In this document: positions 19,592 to 31,400 of the stretch, piece after piece
How the letters are laid out: each line of letters begins with the position of its first letter
Numbering within the stretch: the stretch's first letter is position 1
Translations under genes and position numbers: made by a program
Assembly (NCBI GenBank): GCA_947507595.1
Contig: OX382263.1
Span: forward strand, 30,351,133 to 30,415,132
Origin: Pyralis farinalis
Lineage: Eukaryota > Arthropoda > Insecta > Lepidoptera > Pyralidae
Length of the DNA stretch: 64,000 bases
Direction of reading: 5' to 3'
The notes under the pieces: generated by a model
Told to the model about the DNA's origin: nothing
Databases searched by the model: none
The model's input: only the letters and a program-made list of their open reading frames with translations

Positions 19592-20903
19592 TCTGTGTAC
19601 TAAGTATCGGGAATTTGTCAATAAAACAAAAAATACAAATTATTCATCTAAATTTATTTTATCGCCTTCAAAGTAGGCCCCATCGCTTGCAATACAACAT
19701 CTCCACCGCTTCACCCAGTCTTCCATACATTTTTCATAGGCTATTTGCGGTATGGCCTTTAGCTCATTCAGCGAATTTTCTTTTATGGCTTCTATCGACT
19801 CAAAACGTTTTCCTCTAAGTGGTAATTTTAACTTGGGAAATAAAAAAAAGTCAGACGGAGCCATATCAGGTGAATACGGTGCTTGGTCGAGAACTTTTGT
19901 TGAATTTTTCGCTAAAAACTCTTTCACTATAATGGCTGTGTGTGATGGTGCATTATCATGGTGCAGCATCCATGAGTTGTGTTGCCACAAATCTGGACGT
20001 TTTCGGCGGATACTCTCACGCAAACGCTTCATGACGCCTAAATAATATTCTTTATTCACTGTTTCTCCCTCTGGAAGGAATTCGGAGTGAACCACACCAC
20101 GGTAGTCAAAAAAAACTGTCAGCATCACCTTGATTTTGGAGCGACTTTGCCGCGGTTTTTTGGGTTTCGGCTCGTTTTCGAGACGCCATTCTGAAGACTG
20201 TTGGCTTGTTTGCATGTCGTACTCATAAACCCATGTCTCGTCGCCAGTTATTATACGTTTCATAAAGGTCGGATCCGTAGAAGCTCGGGAAACCATGTCT
20301 TCAGCGACATGCTTTCGCTGCGCTTTTTGAACAAAATTGAGCTCTTTTGGAACTAGTCGAGCGGCGACGCGTTTCATGCCTAAAATGTCAATGAGAATGT
20401 TGTGGACGGACTTAAAAGATATGTTCACCTCACTAGCCAACTCTCTCAGACTCATACGTCGATTTTCGAGCACTAGCTTCTTGATTCTGTCGATGTTTTC
20501 TCTGGTCGTAGCGGTTGAAGGTCTACCAGAACGAGGCAAGTCTACTACTACTTCTCGGCCTTCTTTAAAAGCCTTATACCATTCATAAGCCCTTGTTTTC
20601 GATATACACGATTCGCCGTAGGTATTTCGCAACATTTTTAGTGATTCACCACATGAAATATCATTTGAAACACAAAATTTAAGGCACACTCTTTGTTCAA
20701 CAATATTTTCCATTGTAAAAATCGCCGAGGACTCAAAACTATGACCAACAAAAAGTGTAGTTTAAAACAAATTAAATGACAGATCCCGCTCAAATTTTGC
20801 GCGCTAAATCAGTACAGTGCTACCAACATGCAGTAAAAAAATTAGAACGACCGCTTTTACGCGGGTCTTTTTATTGACATATTCCCGATACTTTTTACAC
20901 AGA
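19592..20903 (-). mobile_element. Complete mariner transposon (1312 bp)
   Basis: Inverted repeats of 35 bp, with 3 mismatches, lie at 19592-19626 and 20869-20903; their core is agtatcgggaat. They bracket one intact transposase gene. The length fits mariner (about 1.3 kb). A TA occurs near each end but the exact target TA could not be fixed by eye. Confidence 0.93.
19640..20713 (-). CDS. Mariner transposase, intact (DD34D)
   Basis: The protein has 357 residues. Helix-turn-helix regions make up the N-terminal third (SKTRAYEWYKAFKEGR at about 38-53; RSGRPSTATT at 61-70 as AT-hook-like linker; SFKSVHNIL at about 99-107). A RLVPKELN linker sits at 119-126. The catalytic triad is D158 (TGDETW), D253 (HHDNAPSHT) and D288 (SPDMAPSDFF), with 34 residues between the last two, the DD34D spacing of true mariners. 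All key residues are present and the length is that of active family members such as Mos1. Translation from the first Met is uninterrupted. It catalyses cut-and-paste transposition at TA sites; it is not a host function. Confidence 0.95.
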   Translation of the reverse strand: MENIVEQRVCLKFCVSNDISCGESLKMLRNTYGESCISKTRAYEWYKAFKEGREVVVDLPRSGRPSTATTRENIDRIKKLVLENRRMSLRELASEVNISFKSVHNILIDILGMKRVAARLVPKELNFVQKAQRKHVAEDMVSRASTDPTFMKRIITGDETWVYEYDMQTSQQSSEWRLENEPKPKKPRQSRSKIKVMLTVFFDYRGVVHSEFLPEGETVNKEYYLGVMKRLRESIRRKRPDLWQHNSWMLHHDNAPSHTAIIVKEFLAKNSTKVLDQAPYSPDMAPSDFFLFPKLKLPLRGKRFESIEAIKENSLNELKAIPQIAYEKCMEDWVKRWRCCIASDGAYFEGDKINLDE

Positions 20904-20904
20904 G

Positions 20905-21965
20905 TAGTATATATATTTAAGGCAGGACCAGAAGCGTGTAACGTAAAGATTATAGGTAGGTAGGTAGGGCGTATGTTTGTTTGTTGTATAAAAAACACTC
21001 ATGAAACAATAAGGTTAAAAATTGTATACCTATGTCGTGTGTTTACTACCATCCAAATAATTCATTTTACAACACATTACACGCGTCTGAAGCCGCCTTT
21101 ACGCTATTTATCTCCATTAATCCACAGTTTTAAGCTTTCAAACGATTTCCAACATTCTTAATAACGAAATAGGGTTGCCTGTACGATAAAACATAGTAAT
21201 TATTAACAATATTTGCACCATTTGTATATTATTACGTATACACATTAACATGTTTTATGGCATTTCAATATCTACTAATCACACTCTAAGGCCCCACCGC
21301 AATATTTCGACTTCATGTAACAAGAAACAGCGAATAAAAAAAAAATATTAGTACCTAATCTTTTAGAACATAATCTAAACTTTGTTCAGTTGCAAGGTCA
21401 AAATGTTGCGATGGACGCTCAGCCTAACTATACATGCGTACGAATTTGCACCATAATTCTATTTACATAAAGAATATATTAACACAACCTCTTAATACCT
21501 AGAAAGTAACGAAGGAAGTTAAACAAAATGAAGTCTCTCAATTTACAGAACTTAAACAAAATACTTATAGTACAGAAGCCCACTGTCAAATTAGCGATAT
21601 TGCCGAAATAGACGCGATTCAAGACATGTCAAATTTGTGTTTTTTTTTTACATGAACTTAAGAGTTCATCTGGGAAAGCACCTCCCCCTACCAGAAACCC
21701 GTAGCCACTTATACTATCTGGAGAATTGTTGTGTCTCTGCGAGTGAGTTCAGTATCAGTAAGATCCTAACGAGCTGCTGTGTTAGCAGCAGGGGGTGGCA
21801 ACGCGATCGACACTCTTTGTATCGCAAGCGTTCATCATACTGATACATACAAAGATAGATGTTCTTAATTGCTGTCTTACATCATGGAACATACATCGTG
21901 ACGTCATAGTCATACAAATGGGTTCTAAAAATGTGGTATTGCGGAATTATGACAGTACGACATTA
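20905..21965. other. Intergenic, no gene seen
   Basis: AT-rich sequence with a short aggtaggtaggtaggg run at about 20955. A degraded SINE B2-like segment lies at about 21660-21840 (acctccccctaccagaaacc, cgatcgacactctttg). No gene is supported. Confidence 0.4.
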
Positions 21966-21969
21966 AGAC

Positions 21970-22650
21970 AGTAAATTCATGAAACTGAATGGATTGCATT
22001 GCACAAAATTTGTTGCGCTTGTAGATCGCAATAATGATGTTAAAAACAGAGTTGGTCTAAAAGAGAGCGTCGGTGTTAAAATAAGAAGAGGCATGCTCCG
22101 TTGGTTCGGACATGTAGAAAGAATGCAGGAAGAGAGAATTACGAAACAGATATACAACGCAATAGTGGAAGGATGTAGGAGCCGAGGAAGACCAAGACTT
22201 ACCTTCCATGACCAAATTGATCGTGTTCTATCAGAAGATGACCAGACCACATCACCTTCTGACTAGAGGGAGACTTTGTACAAACGTGGTCTGCGTGGGT
22301 ACCTCTGTCTCAGCTATTTCTACTGCCAAGCAGCTAAATTTATATAGCTGTGTTCCGGTTTGAAGGGTGAGATATGGCAGAGCAATTACTGGGTACTGTG
22401 ACGAAACAGCTTTAGGCCACAGATTAGCAGCGCGCGAGTAATCTCCGTGGTGTTGCGAGCGTTAATAGACTGCGGTAACCGCTTACCATCCAATGCGGGC
22501 CGCAAGCTTGTTTGCCAACATAGAAGTATAAAAAAATTAGAAGAGCAGAATGTTAAAGAAACGGGTGAGGTGTGTAAAGATCGAGTCATGTGGCGCTCGG
22601 TTCTCTCTACCCCGCAAGGGATTTGGCGTGAAGTTATACATGGATAAATT
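21970..22650 (+). pseudogene. RTE-type LINE C-terminal fragment split by repeat C
   Basis: 21979-22250 encodes VDRNNDVKNRVGLKESVGVK, then MLRWFGHVERMQEERITKQI and GRPRLTFHDQIDRVLSE, typical of RTE-like endonuclease-reverse transcriptase C-termini. The coding similarity resumes at about 22540-22640 (GEVCKDRVMWRSVLS) after repeat C (about 22262-22536). Truncated and interrupted. Confidence 0.8.
22262..22536 (+). repeat. Repeat C inserted in LINE fragment
   Basis: Begins gagggagactttgtacaaac, runs through gtgttccggtttgaagggtg and ends actgcggtaaccgcttacca to aagtataaaaaa. The 3' tail resembles the LINE M tail. Other copies are at 31310-31560 and 51262-51975. Confidence 0.8.
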
Positions 22651-22659
22651 CATGAAATT

Positions 22660-23400
22660 ACCGACCCTAATTCCATAGAAGATAATTTCGCGTGAATTAA
22701 AAATTTTGGCAATATTATACGCGTCACACGTGTTTAAACCGCGACTAAAATTCAAATTGACTAGCATTCTGCGGTGCGCTGCATCTGTCAGTGAACTTCA
22801 TCAGTTGATGTAGAGACATATGTTCTCTTTAAGGCATGATAGTACTCGTCTTTATTACTTAGATCTAGCTCGTCATCCGAAGCCTCGAGACCCTTGGTAA
22901 TATGTAGCAGCCAGCTTTAAACATAGGCGGAAATGTTTGTACTGTCGTGCCTTAACAAAACACTAGTTCCGTTCCAGTCTGGAATAGCATTTTATTCCTT
23001 TAAATTATTAATACTTATTAATGCAAATTAAAAGTTGAACATAATAAAAAAAAACTTTTAAAAGGCAATACTTATTTTATATTTTTGAAAAATACTTTAA
23101 AAGCAAATTGAAATGTTTTGTCAAAATCAAATCAAATGCCAGACTTGTTCACAAAATGTAGAGATCTACGAAGTATTTACAAAAAAAAACTAAATTAATA
23201 TTAGTAAGTTAATACTAGTAAATGAATACTTGGAGAAATATTAGGAAATTACTTATTTTAAAATCTTAAAAAATATATTAACACATTCGCGAACTCTGTG
23301 TGATAGCAGCGTTTGAGCTTATCTTTGAATGTTTCTTTGGGCGTAGACGTTATTTTTAGGGTATTTGTCATACAAAAATTTGGGACTCCCTATACACATG
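22660..23400. other. Intergenic, no gene seen
   Basis: AT-rich sequence without splice-flanked frames or recognised repeats. Confidence 0.4.
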
Positions 23401-23408
23401 ATAATTAA

Positions 23409-24146
23409 TAGAGATGGGTCGAATACTCTGTTACCGCAGAGTACCGGTGTACGTGTCACGTATTGTAGTACTTGTACTCGGCCGAGTGACTCGGTTTAAA
23501 TACACAGTACTCGGTTAATGTAATTTATGGTTGAAAATATTGTTTTCTCATTAAGGATTCAATATATAGGTACCTATATTTAATTTAGGTAACAAATACT
23601 TAATTTTTGATCCCATAAAAACCAGTTGAGAATGCGCAAGGCTTGTATTGCCAGAGGAACACCTGGCTCGTCAATTATATAATAATTCAATTTTTTTTTA
23701 TTTTTTTAGTTTGTCGGCCAATTTGTACATGTTCCTTAAGAGATAGGAACGGTGTTCCTGGATATTTCTATTCTACTTTTTTATGCTGAATCCGAATCTG
23801 AAGTCAAAATTCGAATATTTGAAAAAAAAAAGCGACAGACACGTACACACAGAGACTAACATATAGATTTCATATAGGAACGGTGTTCCTGAAAAGTATA
23901 CGCGAGAAAATGGTATGTATTCTATAAATTAATATTGAAAATTTAACAGAGGCAAGTTATGATGCAGGCACACTAAGCACTTTACTCTCTCTGGCTTCGG
24001 AACATGGAAGAGACGAGGGCGGCCAGGTACCGCTCGCTCGACACACTACCTAAATAGAACCGAGTAATTCGGCCGAGTACTCGGTCCGGTAAAGATACAA
24101 CCGAGTAATAATCGGTAAGTCGGTAAAATTACACGACGCATCTCTA
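23409..24146. mobile_element. hAT-like non-autonomous element with nested repeat E
   Basis: Inverted ends tagagatgggtcg (23409) and, reverse-complemented from the right, tagagatgcgtcg (12/13). The flanking 8-bp duplication is ataattaa at 23401-23408 and ataatcaa at 24147-24154 (7/8), the hAT signature. Sub-terminal ctcggccgagt blocks occur near both ends. Repeat E (about 23613-23900) sits inside and is therefore younger. There is no transposase. Confidence 0.85.
23613..23900 (+). repeat. Repeat E copy (nested)
   Basis: aaccagttgagaatgcgcaa at the start, then ataggaacggtgttcctgga and, at the end, ataggaacggtgttcctgaa. Confidence 0.85.
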
Positions 24147-24159
24147 ATAATCAATCTAA

Positions 24160-25165
24160 TCACACCCACTAATAAATATATGAGAAGCGTAACTGAAAAT
24201 ACAAATGACACAACGAAATATAGGCCACTGGAGGCGGGGAGGGAGCTATTTATAATGGACATACGGTGTATGTGCAAAGGAATAAGTGATATGAAATATC
24301 GTGTGATTCGTTTCGATACATTCTAGTTTATGAGCGTTAAATGCTCACATCTGGAATAAATATTTAATAAGTGTTACCCTTCTTAAATTATTATTCCATC
24401 AGTTTGTGAAATAATGACAAACACCCTTTCATGATAATAAACAAATTAAGAATTTATTAAACATATCAACGCTGTACAGACAAAAATGATACAGCGGCAT
24501 ACCCACTTTACAAACTAAATCTTTTTTGATAATAAATTTATATAGATGTCAAAAAAAAAGGATGTATAACATATTGTCTTGTACATAGTGACTGGATTAT
24601 GCTCTCATAGCATATATTCGCGATTGTACATATTTGTGCAGAAGTTATGAAAAAAAGTGGCAGAAGTGAAAACTTCATCAAGGTGAGGTTACATAAAACG
24701 TATTGGCACACATCCCATGTTTAAGTCGATACTGAATGCGACACGTTAACTACATCTCTCTCGCTTCCTTAGCCGACATTACCCGAGCGTGACGTGTTTC
24801 CGTCTCATTCAATAACCACAGAATAATGTTCAGCGCGCCTAAAGAAGTTACACTGCAGAAAAGATGATTGAAGATTACTCCTTAAGAAACGATTTTAATT
24901 ACAAGGCCCGGTAGGATTCTCATTTTTTAATAAAGGCATGTGATGCAATTTCTTGCTAACTCTTCCATAGATATCGTACACCAAGTTGGTTTATCCAAAT
25001 TTTTTTTGGCTTGATATGCGTTATACTTATAACTGATCCGTACATAGTACGTTCGAACGTACTATGTAAGCTAATTTACATGGGGACCTTATCGCTTACT
25101 GTCGAGGTTGTCTTTTTCGTTAATATTAATATATAAAATAAATACTGCAAAATGAATGTGCCATT
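24160..25165. other. Intergenic; possible short TIR element
   Basis: Mostly unrecognised AT-rich DNA. At about 24660-24860 gaagtgaaaacttc (24663) and taaagaagttacactgc (about 24840) form ends like those of the MITE at 63090-63430, so a degraded relative may lie here. Confidence 0.4.
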
Positions 25166-25169
25166 TAAA

Positions 25170-25640
25170 TAAGTACATTGCATTACATACAATTTGATCT
25201 AACCTGCTTTGTGTGCTTCCGCCGCCAATTATTCCATGCGGCCTAGCGCCGGCCAGCACCACCCACTACCGTTAGTAGATGCAACATGCCGACGCTGCCA
25301 TGGCTTCGTAAGAATTATTTTTAATTAACATCTACAGCGCCTGATGATGCCTCGCGGAGAGGCGAAACACGTGTCGCAGCGACGACCAGGCCAGTCGTGG
25401 CGGCGACGGTGGTGGTGGGTGCATGCGGATTCTGTTCCAGAAGGCGGACGACCGCAGCAGCCGAGGCAGAGACTACCGGAGCAGCCATGGCAGCGGCGGC
25501 ATGTTGCATCTACTAACGTTAGTGGTCGGGTGCCGGCTGGCGATAGGAAGCATGAACTAATTGGTGGCGGAAGCACACAAAGCAGGTTACATCAAATTGC
25601 ATGTAAATTTGACTTTCGCATAATAACGCCTGAATCTATT
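25170..25640. repeat. Repeat A inverted pair
   Basis: A plus-strand copy at about 25170-25310 is followed directly by a longer minus-strand copy at about 25320-25640. It ends with the conserved outer sequence gactttcgcataataacgcc. The overlapping Cys/Arg/Pro-rich ORFs on both strands are by-products of GC-rich repeat sequence. Confidence 0.8.
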
Positions 25641-25734
25641 AACTATACATTGAATTAGTAAAATATTTTATATATCAAACGCGTTCACGAAATCCAATTT
25701 AATTTGAAATCAAGTGAAGGGCCACAGGAAAAGA

Positions 25735-25910
25735 AAGGGCTTCATAAATCTTCTTCCTGGCGCTATCGCGTTTTCTACTTCATTAGGATTGGCGGGGTCC
25801 GCCACCTAAGCCGAGCGACTGCCGTCAGACCTTTACAACCCAGAGTGAAAACCAGACCATTCTTAGTCAGGTCACACCTCTATCGAAATATAATTTCTTG
25901 GAAGATGGAA
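25735..25910 (-). repeat. SINE J fragment
   Basis: Reverse: gcgctatcgcgttttctact, then gattggcggggtccgccacc and gagcgactgccgtcagacct. Confidence 0.7.
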
Positions 25911-26335
25911 TATAGTCCCTTTTTTCCCGTGCCTCCAATTGTAACCAAGGTGGTACTGGCCCAGTGACTACCAACATTGGCCAACCCTAATGTGGTATGA
26001 AAGATTTTATGCACAATGAGCGGTTTACAGTATCAATTTAATTTATCACCGCTCGGTTCTCTCTGCCCACCACGCAAGGGATTTGGTGTGAAGTTATAGA
26101 TAAAACGGAATAAGGCATTGAAAGGCAAGTAAGTAATATTATAGAAACTTATGAATGTAATTTTTAAATATTTATCAATGTTGCCTATAAACCAGTTGAC
26201 TGCGCAGAAGGCACACCACGTTCACAATTTTGTGCCTCACCTCCTACACACAACCTCTGAGCGATTCGATTCAAAAATACACTTCGCGTTTTTTTTTTCA
26301 AAAACAATATCGAGATTTATTACCGAACGTATGTT

Positions 26336-26965
26336 TACTTTGCAACCAATGCTCGTGGGTTCGATTCCCGCACAGGACAAACATTTGTGTGCATGAACAT
26401 GCGTGAACATTTTTATGAGAGGACTGCATCCAAGCAGCTCGTCTAGGGAAGTACCTCCACCTCAGAGAACCGCAGCCAAATAATAACTCACTGGAAGGTT
26501 GCGCTGTTCCTGCGTGCGAGTGATGTTTAATGCATTGCACGCATTCATAGGTTTCGGTAACCGCTTTACATCGTGTAGGCCGTATGCTTGAATGTCTCCG
26601 GCCGTAGTATAATTTCTTTTTATAAAATAACGCATAAATATATTAAAAATATAAACGAAAATAGTCTTGTTCGAAAAAAAAAGAGGGAAATAAAATTACT
26701 TATTTTTCATACTACGTCGGGAGGCATACAAGCATACGGCCCAATTGATGTAAAGCGGGCACCGTAGCCTATTAACGCTTGCGATATATTAGGTATAACT
26801 CGCGCGATGCCTTCTCTGCAGCTTACACAGCAACTCCTTGGGAGCTTACTGGTGACTTCACTCACACGCAACACAACAACCCTCCAATGAGTTGTTATTT
26901 GACTGGGGTTTTCTGTGGAGGCACTTCCCCAGACGGGCTGCTTTGATGCGCCCTACCTCTCTTAA
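26336..26965. repeat. Two SINE B2 copies, tail to tail
   Basis: Plus copy at about 26336-26612, starting at the B-box (gtgggttcgattcccgcac). Minus copy at about 26705-26965, from tacgtcgggaggcatacaag to gggcgcatcaaagc (reversed). An AT-rich spacer separates them. Confidence 0.85.
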
Positions 26966-27019
26966 AGACTTACAAAATTAATTGCAGAATAAACAATTAC
27001 AACCCTTCTGTTACTTCCA

Positions 27020-27268
27020 ACATATCTTTTTCAGGAACGTCGTTCCTATATGAATTCTATATGTTTGTCTCTCGCTTTTTTCGAATATTCGATTTTGACT
27101 TCAGATTCGGATTCAGCATAAAAAAGTAAAATAGGAACACCGTTCCTATCTCTTAAGGAACATGGTCAAAATGGCCCACAAATTAAAAAAAGAAATTGCT
27201 TTGTTATATAATTAACGAGGCAGGTGTTCCTCTGACAATGCAAGCTTGCGCATTCTTCACTGGTTTCA
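27020..27268 (-). repeat. Repeat E copy (reverse)
   Basis: From tttcaggaacgtcgttccta to gcttgcgcattcttcactgg. Confidence 0.85.
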
Positions 27269-27464
27269 TTCTAATTTCGTTCATGTGGGCTCTACATTGC
27301 CTAAAATGCCTTCACCATCGCAGTCTGCCAAAATTCCATAACAAACAAAACTGCTAATAAACATGAATGAAGTAATATTCAAACCGTGTAAAGGCAGGAA
27401 GGAGGAAGCGTGGAGGAAATCACCGATGGTGAATGGTCAAGTGATTTTCTTTTTGACAGTTTGA

Positions 27465-27545
27465 CTATACGAGCTCGGTGGCTCAGTCGTGAATGACACG
27501 ACTTTGACACCAACACTCGTGGGTTCGATTCCCACATAAGACAAA
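27465..27545 (+). repeat. SINE head fragment
   Basis: tRNA-like A-box (gctcggtggctcagtcgtga) and B-box (gtgggttcgattcccacata) only; the body is absent. Confidence 0.75.
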
Positions 27546-27549
27546 CACA

Positions 27550-28090
27550 CACACATATTATCTTACAATATATTATAGCTTAGTGCGTGACGGGCTTAAA
27601 GCTTATACTGATAGCTACGGATATATTGTTCACGTTAACATATTGGTGATGCGAATCCTCATGATTCCTCCCCCTACTAAAAACCGTTCAATGTGCATAA
27701 AGAAGTCTTTTCTGGAAAAATATATGAAACAAACAAAAAATCTAGAAAAGTCATTACGCGAAAGACTTTTCTGTGGACGGCTGTCAGTCAAATGAGTGTG
27801 AAACCACCTTAACTAATTATAAACCGGCAGATTTGAATTGGCGTCAATCATAAACGTAAGGTTAATATCCTGCTAACCTAAAAATTATAAGCGTTATTTC
27901 TTGCATGATAATTATTTCTATATCCTTTTCACACATCCTCTACGTATGACGTGCAGAAACGTATGTGTACATAAGTCAAAACCTGTACCTAGTAAATATT
28001 AATAGAATTTCAATCAATATTCCATTTTATTCAATTTGAATTAGAGTCCCTATTGAATTGACTGGCGACTCAATCGTTCTTTTGTTTTCG
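27550..28090. other. Intergenic, 3' of Mgat2; no gene seen
   Basis: The 70-codon plus frame at 27583-27795 shows no known motif or splice context. I treat it as non-coding. Confidence 0.4.
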
Positions 28091-28093
28091 ACT

Positions 28094-28099
28094 TTTATT
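28094..28099 (-). terminator. Candidate poly(A) signal of Mgat2
   Basis: AATAAA on the minus strand, about 270 bp beyond the Mgat2 stop codon, giving a 3' UTR of normal length. Confidence 0.5.
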
Positions 28100-28368
28100 T
28101 TCGGTGTGATTTATACGTAGGAGACGTGCTACTCAAGTTTAGACCATATCGCATTGACTTAGAACACAAAATATAATTACTGGTACCACAATTAATCACC
28201 AAAATTGTCGGCCGTTTACTTCGATTCTTTCAACGGAACACAATTAGGCTCCACAAGCGGCTTCCGTTTCGCTAGCCAAGCGGTTAACAACCGTATCACA
28301 ATACGATAAGTATTCCATTCGGCAGGCTATGCCGCGTAGTATATTTTCTCTCACTCTTTAACACCGTA

Positions 28369-28438
28369 CTACGCGAAATACACATATTTTTTCATTTGTC
28401 TACCTATTTTCGTCATATTTGCACATAATTCTTGATCC
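28369..28438 (-). CDS. Mgat2: Mgat2 last exon
   Basis: Acceptor tctttttttcag. One base completes Arg (ag|g), then DQELCANMTKIGRQMKKYVY and a stop at 28369-28371. DxELC follows WGDIR exactly as in MGAT2 of other animals. The tail is a dozen residues longer than the human one, from memory. Confidence 0.85.
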
Positions 28439-31400
28439 CTGAAAAAAAGAAAGATTACACTTTAAAGTTTCTTTTTTATAAAAATAAACAGGCTTAATTT
28501 TTTTTTTTACAAATCTATGGTATGCAAATTTATTTCCCATCTCTCGTTTTGGTTACGCAACGAACTGCATGTATTCTTCAAAAATATATAAAAAAAAACG
28601 ACTTAACTCAGCATATGTCTAAATACAAACGCAAATTCTTCTGTAACTTGTAATAAAGATTTTTTTGCCAAAATCATACTACTTAAATCCCTTAAAAACC
28701 TTAAACATCACGATGCAATTTTAATAAAAACTTCTTATAACCTTTAGAAAAATCGGCCAAGTGCGAGTCAGACTCGCGCACGAAGGGTTCCGTACCATTA
28801 TCTATAAAAACGGCAAAAAAATCACGTTTGTTGTATGGGAGCCCCCTTAAATATTTATTTTATTCTATTTTTTAGTATTTGTTGTTATAGCGGCAATAGA
28901 AATACATCATCTGTGAAAATTTCAACTGTCTAACTATCACGGTTCATGAGATACAGCCTGGTGACAGACGGACGGACGGACGGACAGCGGAGCCTCAGTA
29001 ATAGGGTTCCGTTTTACCCTTTGGGTACGGAACCCTAAAAATCACCAAAAGATCATATCTTATAACCCCATTTCAATTCCTTGATTTTTTTATAAAAAAA
29101 AATATTACAAAAATTCGCCCGTTCGGCATCTCGTGTGCAATGCGTACAGCATTTTCGTATAAATAAATAAGAATGTAGAATAAATTACAGAATAATTGAA
29201 TGGAAAATTCTTATCTAATGAAGTTCTTTCTTACTTTACTTGAACTTTGTTTATGTAATAAATAATGTTTATGTAATTTCTGTCAAAAAAAAAAAGATAG
29301 AATAATCTTATTTAATGTAATCTTCACATCTATTTTCCTCTTATCAAAAAAAAATGATACTGAAAAAAAACAGACTATTTTTTTTGCCAAAAATTACAAC
29401 TGAAATGTTAGATAAGATTTGAACGGAGGTTCGAAAAATTCGAGTTAGGTTCCTTACCTAACTCGAATTTTCCAGATATGTACGAGATTATGATTATGCT
29501 ACATATCTGTTCAATTCGAGTTAGCAAAGAATTTTTTAAGAATATTTTTTTTAACAAAATAAAGAAGGTTACCGTCACGGGAAGCCCGGCAGATGTGAAA
29601 CACCTTAGTGAATATTCAAATTATTATTAAAAAAAATAAAAATCATCGGACTGATGACGTATAGTATACGCACGCACATACTCAAGGTAGTCGAGAGTGG
29701 CGGCGTACAGGGGGCGTGACGGCATGAGAGAGCGTCATTCCATACGGTTCGGTCACGGAATATGGTTCGATTTTACTGCTACGGCGCGCCGACAGGTGTT
29801 CCACATCAAAAAACCGTCAAGTGCGAGTCCGAGTAGCGTACCGAGGCTTCCGTAAAAAATAATTTCGCATTTACACAAAAAAAAAAATTTCCTTGTGATG
29901 TAACTACAATTTTACGTTTTTCAGATGTTTTCCTTTAGTTGTGTAGTTACTTCACAAGAATTTTTTTTTTTTTGCGCAAATGTAAAAAATTATTTCGCAT
30001 TTGCGCAAAAATTTTTTGTTTCTTGTGATGTAACTACAAATTTACGGTTTTCAGATTTTTCCTTTACTTGTGCTACATGTACATATACCAAACCCCATCC
30101 CCTGCAACATCACTTTGCCTCAGTTACTCAGGCCGACATTTTTAAAAATCCATAAAAATCAAACCTAACCTCAAATGAGATGCGGTCAAGAATTATATTG
30201 GGGACAATATAATTTGCATATATACCAAGCGCCATCCTCTGCAAGATCACTTTTGTTATAGTAAAAAAATCGACAAGTTCAAACTTTCATTAAACTTAAA
30301 GTTAAATAGACTATAACTGGACAATAGCCTTAATCGGTTCTAATTATAGTAATCTAACTTATATCAAAACGCCATTCTCTGTAAAATCATTGTCCAATTT
30401 TGCTGCGAGCTCCCGAACTAATTCTAAGTGAACGGGAAGTACCCTATAAGGTATTGATTCCCTTACGAGTGTAAAAATATGCGCATAACGAGACACAAAC
30501 AGCCGTATTTTTTGATTGCGTCGACTTAAAAATTTGATTTTTTCACTGCTCGAAGGGATTACAGACGCGGGTATTTGTTATCAATTTCAGCTTGATAGCT
30601 CCCACCCGTCCCTGGGAAAAAGGATCTTGACATACGGACAACATAGTGTTCCCATAAGGGTTCCGTTTTGAAACCTAAAATCGGCAAAAAATCTTACCTA
30701 ATGTCCCCCCATCCACCGTTCCCCTTGACCAACTTCTTGTTGTGTTTGGCGCCGCCCGCGGTGACAGTCGCCGTCACTCTACTTGGGTACATGTAGGCCT
30801 TTGCATTTTGTAACAACTTCTGCACTTTACTGATCACCGTTGACGCATTGCAGTTGGACTTCTTATGGTGTATACCGCTGTAAAGGATAATATATATGTA
30901 TATATATATATTTTGACGAGCTCGGTGGGTCAGTCGTGAATTACGCGACTTTGACACCAACGCTCGTGGGTTTGATTCCCACACAAGACAAACATTTGTG
31001 TGCATGAACATGTCCGTTTGTCTTGGTCTGGATGTTTAATAGAGGTAGGGCGCGTCAAAGCAGCCCGTCTGGGGAAGTACCTCCACCTCACAGAAAACCA
31101 CAACCAAATAACAACTCCCTAGAGGGTTGTTCTGTTAGGTCATCAGTAAGCTCCTAAGGAGTTGCTGTGTAAGCAGCTGAGGAGGCATCGTGAGAGTGAT
31201 ACTTAATATATTACAAACATTAATAGGCTACGGTAACTGCTTTACATCAGGTAGGCCGTAAGCTTGTAGGTAGTATGCCTTCCGACGTTAAATATATTTT
31301 TTTATTTTTTATAGCCGGCCCGCATTAGATGGTAAGCGGTCACCGCAGCCTATTGACGCTCGCAACACCACGGGGTGTTACTCGCGCGCTACCAATCTTG

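Noticed and set aside
25321..25658. Three overlapping GC-rich ORFs (Cys, Arg, Pro-rich)
   Set aside because: They are by-products of the inverted repeat A pair; the same blocks occur at six other places.
28963..28985. Short gacg tandem as a microsatellite locus of interest
   Set aside because: It is an internal part of repeat D, present in reverse at 51370.
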